Shown piece after piece: positions 3,847-6,782 of a stretch of 6,782 nucleotides of DNA. Where the stretch lies: NCBI GenBank assembly GCA_011523195.1, contig WTHH01000289.1, positions 1 to 6,782 on the forward strand, read 5' to 3'. Under the pieces are notes generated by a model that did not search any database, was not told the DNA's origin, and saw only the letters and a list, made by a program, of their open reading frames with translations. Position numbers and translations under genes: made by a program. Numbering within the stretch: the first letter of the stretch is position 1; each line of letters begins with the position of its first letter. The DNA comes from Verrucomicrobiales bacterium. Lineage in GTDB: Bacteria; Verrucomicrobiota; Verrucomicrobiia; Limisphaerales; UBA1096.

Positions 3847-6782
3847 TTGCAAGAGTATTGGCAGATTTGGATTGATACGGGAGGCACTTTCACCGACTGC
3901 CTGGCCCAATCACCAGAAGGTGACACACGCCGGCTCAAAGTCCTCTCAAGCAGTTGCCTACGCGGCACGCTGACGGCGGTTCATACGCCAACGGAGATTG
4001 ATTTCTCCCTTTCTCAACCCATCCCTGCCCAGTTTGCGCTTGGCCAAGGGCTCAGGCTGCTTAGTCAAGCGACTGAACCCATTGCGATCACCGAACAGTC
4101 GACCGAACAATCACTGCGCTTGGCAAAACCGCTTCCGGAGGGGACGGCGCTTGGCCAAGCGATCGAGATTGTTTTTGACATGGAGGCACCGATCCTCGCG
4201 GCGCGCCTGGCCACCGGCACAATTGCATCCAAGCCACTACCTTCGCTCACCATGCACCTTGCCACCACGCGTGGCACCAACGCGTTGCTCGAGGAAAATG
4301 GGGCTGATGTCACGCTGTTCATCACAAACGGATTCGAGGATCTGCTCCTAATCGGAGACCAAAAAAGACCTGACCTGTTCGCGTTAAATGTGCAAAAACC
4401 GCCCCCCCTCACAGCCAAGGTCGTCGGTGTTGAAGAACGCCTCGACGCGATTGGCCAAGCGCTGCAACCGTTGAGTCTTCCCGCTGTCGCGCCGCCATCT
4501 TGTGATAACCAATCCGCCGCGATCGTCTGTCTGCATAGCCATTGTAACCCTGAGCATGAACAGCGCCTGGCCAGTTATCTCCGCGAGTCAGGATGGCAAC
4601 ATATCTCCGTCTCAAGCAATCTGGCCCCAGTCATCAAGATTTTGCCTCGTGCTGAAACGACGGTCGTCGATGCCTATCTGTCGCCGATCATGACGCGCTA
4701 CCTCGACGGCGTTGAACGCGAGTTGACGAACGGCAAACTACGCATCATGACCAGTGCCGGCGGTCTGATTTCCCGTGATGATTACCGGGCCAAGGACAGC
4801 CTCCTCAGCGGACCGGCCGGGGGCGTCGTGGGCGCAGCGATGGCCGGACGACAGGCCGGCTTCGATCGTATCATCGGCTTCGACATGGGCGGAACCAGCA
4901 CGGATGTTTGCCGTTTTGATGGCGATTTCGACTACCAGTTTGAGCATCGCGTCGGCCGGGCTCGAGTGCTGGCGCCGGTATTGAATATCGAGACTGTCGC
5001 GGCCGGTGGCGGCTCAATCTGCGGCTTCAACGGCGAGGAATTATTCGTCGGGCCGGAGAGTGCGGGCGCTCATCCCGGCCCCGCCTGTTACGGCGCCGGA
5101 GGCCCACTCACGGTTACGGATGTCAATCTGCTGCTCGGTCGGCTCGACCCCGGCCAATTCGGCATTCCCGTGAATCTCGAAGCCGCCCGGGAGGCACTTG
5201 AGGCAATCCGGTCAGCCCTGCCCGAGCCGACTGCGGAGGAGGAATTGCTTGCCGGTTTTCTCGAAATTGCCAACGAACGAATGGCCGACGCCGTCCAAAA
5301 GATTTCCATACGGGAAGGGTACGATCCGGCTGAGTACGCGCTGGTGGCCTTCGGCGGTGCCGGAGGACAACACGCCTGCGCCATCGCTGAAAAACTGGGG
5401 ATCAGCACCGTACTATGCCCAAGCGATTCCGGTCTGCTAAGCGCCCGTGGATTGCGCGAGGCGGTAATGGAACGATTTTCCGAACGCCAACTGCTCCTTC
5501 CACTCAGTGAGTTGACCACCGGTTTGCCCGAAACGATTGCTGAACTGGAGCAGCAGGCGTTTGGCCGTTTGCTAGCTGAGGGTCTCGAGGCTGAAAAAAT
5601 CGTAATCCGGCGCAGGCTGGTCTCGCTTCGCCACACAGGACAGGAATCGGCAGAAGAGATCGAGTACCGGGACGGGATCGATCTGACCGAAGCGTTTCGC
5701 GTTCGATACGAGTCACTGTTTGGTTACTGGCCGGAAAACAAATCGATCGAAGTGGTCTCAGCCCGTGTCATTGCCTCGACGGAACTGCCGCCCATCCCCA
5801 CGGAAACATTCGATGTTCAAACGGAAGCGACAAACAACGAACCAATTATTCAGCGAGAATCGTTGACTGACGGTTCACGAATCGACGGGCCGTCGATCGT
5901 TCAGGATCGATTTTGCACCATCAGCATCGGCGAACACTGGCAGGGAATTCTCGGATCGAATGGCACTATCAAATTGGAACGAATATCGACCGGCAAATCG
6001 ACCACCGATCGCAATCACTCCCCGATTGTCGAACTGGAATTGTTCACCAATCGATTTAACTCGATCGTTGAGGAGATGGGACAATTGCTGCAGCGAACCG
6101 CCGTGTCCACAAACGTGAAGGAGCGGCTCGACTACTCCTGCGCACTGCTCGATGCCGGTGGAAAACTCGTCACCAATGCCCCGCATATTCCGGTTCATCT
6201 CGGCGCGCTTGGCCTCTGTATTCGCTCTGTTGCGCTTGACCAAGCGCTTGGCCCGGGGGATATGATCGTGACAAATCATCCCGATCACGGCGGCTCCCAC
6301 CTGCCCGACGTCACTGTCATCAGCCCGGTGTTCGACGACAGCCAGACGCTGCTTGGCTTCGTGGCCAATCGCGCCCATCACGCGGAGTTGGGGGGAATCA
6401 GCCCCGGCTCGATGCCGCCTCTAGCCAAGTCACTTGCCGAGGAAGGCGTCGTCATCCCGCCTACTTTTCTCTATCGAAACGGAAAGGCTCGATTCGAATC
6501 GATCGAGAAAATACTGACTGCTCCTCCCTGGCCCACTCGATCGGTTGAGGACAATCTCGCTGACCTCAAGGCTCAGGCTGCCGCGAACCTACTCGGGACA
6601 CAGGCGTTACAACGGATGGCGACCGAACATGGTTCGGAAAAAGTTGTCGATCAAATGCAACTCCTGCACCTCCGGGCAGCAGACGCTATCGCGAGACGAA
6701 TTCAATCACTCCCTGCCGGACAAAGTAGTGCCGTAGAAAATCTCGATGATGGCGCACGACTCAAAGCCGCCATCACGATCGG
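3847..6782 (+). CDS. 5-oxoprolinase/hydantoinase, fused HyuA-HyuB type (3' end outside window)
   Basis: This is a cytoplasmic ATP-dependent amidohydrolase of the OPLAH/HyuA-HyuB family, most likely opening 5-oxoproline to glutamate. Some 978 codons are visible without interruption; fused family members run to about 1,250-1,300 residues, so the C-terminus is missing. Domain order: Hydant_A_N with IDTGGTFTD (9-17) and TTRGTNALL (140-148); hydantoinase A/oxoprolinase ATPase with SGPAGG (321-326), GFDMGGTSTDV (344-354), AAGGGSI (385-391), GPESAGAHPGPACYG (402-416) and FGGAGGQHAC (502-511); a connecting domain with GPSIVQ near 681; then the HyuB half from about 726, with NRFNSIVEEMGQLLQRTA, KERLDYSCAL, PHIPVHLGAL, GDMIVTNHPDHGGSHLPDV (804-822) and ANRAHHAELGG (840-850). 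The TTG at 3847 gives the expected N-terminus WQIWIDTGGTFTD. The gene follows the small lipoprotein gene by 12 bases. N-methylhydantoinase or another lactamase activity cannot be excluded. Confidence 0.93.
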   Translation, partial: MQEYWQIWIDTGGTFTDCLAQSPEGDTRRLKVLSSSCLRGTLTAVHTPTEIDFSLSQPIPAQFALGQGLRLLSQATEPIAITEQSTEQSLRLAKPLPEGTALGQAIEIVFDMEAPILAARLATGTIASKPLPSLTMHLATTRGTNALLEENGADVTLFITNGFEDLLLIGDQKRPDLFALNVQKPPPLTAKVVGVEERLDAIGQALQPLSLPAVAPPSCDNQSAAIVCLHSHCNPEHEQRLASYLRESGWQHISVSSNLAPVIKILPRAETTVVDAYLSPIMTRYLDGVERELTNGKLRIMTSAGGLISRDDYRAKDSLLSGPAGGVVGAAMAGRQAGFDRIIGFDMGGTSTDVCRFDGDFDYQFEHRVGRARVLAPVLNIETVAAGGGSICGFNGEELFVGPESAGAHPGPACYGAGGPLTVTDVNLLLGRLDPGQFGIPVNLEAAREALEAIRSALPEPTAEEELLAGFLEIANERMADAVQKISIREGYDPAEYALVAFGGAGGQHACAIAEKLGISTVLCPSDSGLLSARGLREAVMERFSERQLLLPLSELTTGLPETIAELEQQAFGRLLAEGLEAEKIVIRRRLVSLRHTGQESAEEIEYRDGIDLTEAFRVRYESLFGYWPENKSIEVVSARVIASTELPPIPTETFDVQTEATNNEPIIQRESLTDGSRIDGPSIVQDRFCTISIGEHWQGILGSNGTIKLERISTGKSTTDRNHSPIVELELFTNRFNSIVEEMGQLLQRTAVSTNVKERLDYSCALLDAGGKLVTNAPHIPVHLGALGLCIRSVALDQALGPGDMIVTNHPDHGGSHLPDVTVISPVFDDSQTLLGFVANRAHHAELGGISPGSMPPLAKSLAEEGVVIPPTFLYRNGKARFESIEKILTAPPWPTRSVEDNLADLKAQAAANLLGTQALQRMATEHGSEKVVDQMQLLHLRAADAIARRIQSLPAGQSSAVENLDDGARLKAAITI
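4036..4049. repeat. GCGCTTGGCCAAG palindromic repeat, copy 1 in oxoprolinase
   Basis: GCGCTTGGCCAAGG holds the perfect core CTTGGCCAAG (4039-4048) with the left arm of the full palindrome. It encodes Ala-Leu-Gly-Gln-Gly in a variable N-terminal stretch of the enzyme. A partial copy, GCGCTTGGCAAA, follows at 4116-4127. Confidence 0.55.
4147..4161. repeat. GCGCTTGGCCAAGCG palindromic repeat, copy 2
   Basis: The perfect 14-base palindrome CGCTTGGCCAAGCG lies at 4148-4161. It encodes Ala-Leu-Gly-Gln-Ala in the same reading phase as copy 1 and is directly followed by a CGATCG hexamer (4160-4165). Confidence 0.6.
4447..4462. repeat. GCGATTGGCCAAGCGC palindromic repeat, copy 3
   Basis: This is one mismatch from the full 16-base palindrome GCGCTTGGCCAAGCGC. 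It encodes Ala-Ile-Gly-Gln-Ala in the same reading phase as the other copies, in a variable linker after the GVEERLD segment. Confidence 0.55.
6232..6253. repeat. GCGCTTGACCAAGCGC plus overlapping half copy, copy 4
   Basis: GCGCTTGACCAAGCGC (6232-6247) is one mismatch from the 16-base palindrome, and a second GCGCTTGGCC (6244-6253) overlaps its right arm. Together they encode Ala-Leu-Asp-Gln-Ala-Leu-Gly just before the conserved HyuB motif PGDMIVTN. Another half copy, GCGCTTGGCC, lies at 6205-6214. Confidence 0.5.

Noticed and set aside
3998..4351. 117-codon + frame over the start of the oxoprolinase
   Set aside because: It is out of frame with the conserved HyuA motifs (TTRGTNALL and others) and rich in Arg/Ser/Pro; a shadow frame.
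4402..4408. Run of seven C in the oxoprolinase gene, a possible slippage or phase-variation tract
   Set aside because: The tract is short, encodes Pro-Pro in a proline-rich linker, the frame is intact on both sides, and this enzyme family is not known for phase variation.
5088..5636. 182-codon open frame on the - strand and other - strand frames at 5504-5716 and 5875-6381
   Set aside because: All lie opposite the clearly conserved oxoprolinase frame. Their translations are Ser/Arg/Ala-rich with no family motif, as expected of antisense shadows.
1..6782. Possible defence system, mobile element, CRISPR array, tRNA or rRNA
   Set aside because: No transposase, integrase, nuclease or repeat-spacer array is visible, no tRNA-like segment was noticed, and coding sequence of identifiable families fills nearly all of the window.

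Overview
The window reads as ordinary chromosomal DNA from a Gram-negative bacterium. Outer-membrane-type lipoprotein signals, weak or absent Shine-Dalgarno sites, a DUF4212/SSS symporter pair and a fused HyuA-HyuB oxoprolinase would fit the Verrucomicrobiota or another PVC lineage, but that placement is inference from gene types only. No RNA gene, CRISPR array, insertion sequence or phage gene is visible. Coding density is high; the only sizeable gap is 3289-3432.

Layout: (1) 1-375 +, the 3' part of thymidylate kinase (tmk). (2) 381-656 + and 671-2419 +, the small (DUF4212) and large (SSS family, VC_2705-like) subunits of a sodium:solute symporter, only 5 and 14 bases apart and apparently co-transcribed with tmk. 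(3) 2422-3288 -, a convergent gene for a lipoprotein with a trypsin-like protease domain, two bases from the symporter stop and sampled as clearly AT-richer than its neighbours. (4) 3289-3432, a divergent intergenic region with a 10-base direct repeat. (5) 3433-3834 +, an unrecognised small exported protein, probably a lipoprotein whose true start lies upstream at a non-standard codon. (6) 3847 to the window end +, a long open frame for an ATP-dependent 5-oxoprolinase/hydantoinase with the HyuA-like and HyuB-like halves fused in one chain. It has no stop inside the window; I read it codon by codon and found no interruption.

Functionally, the symporter pair probably imports a small organic acid with sodium. 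The oxoprolinase would open 5-oxoproline (or a related lactam/hydantoin) using ATP, feeding glutamate metabolism. The protease lipoprotein would act in the envelope. Nothing shows that these three units work together. The most interesting signal is not a gene. A palindrome, CGCTTGGCCAAGCG and near copies, recurs inside the oxoprolinase gene, in the same reading frame at each main copy (Ala-Leu/Ile-Gly/Asp-Gln-Ala/Gly). The hexamer CGATCG is also over-represented there. Together they suggest a genome-wide iterated palindrome of the HIP1 kind.
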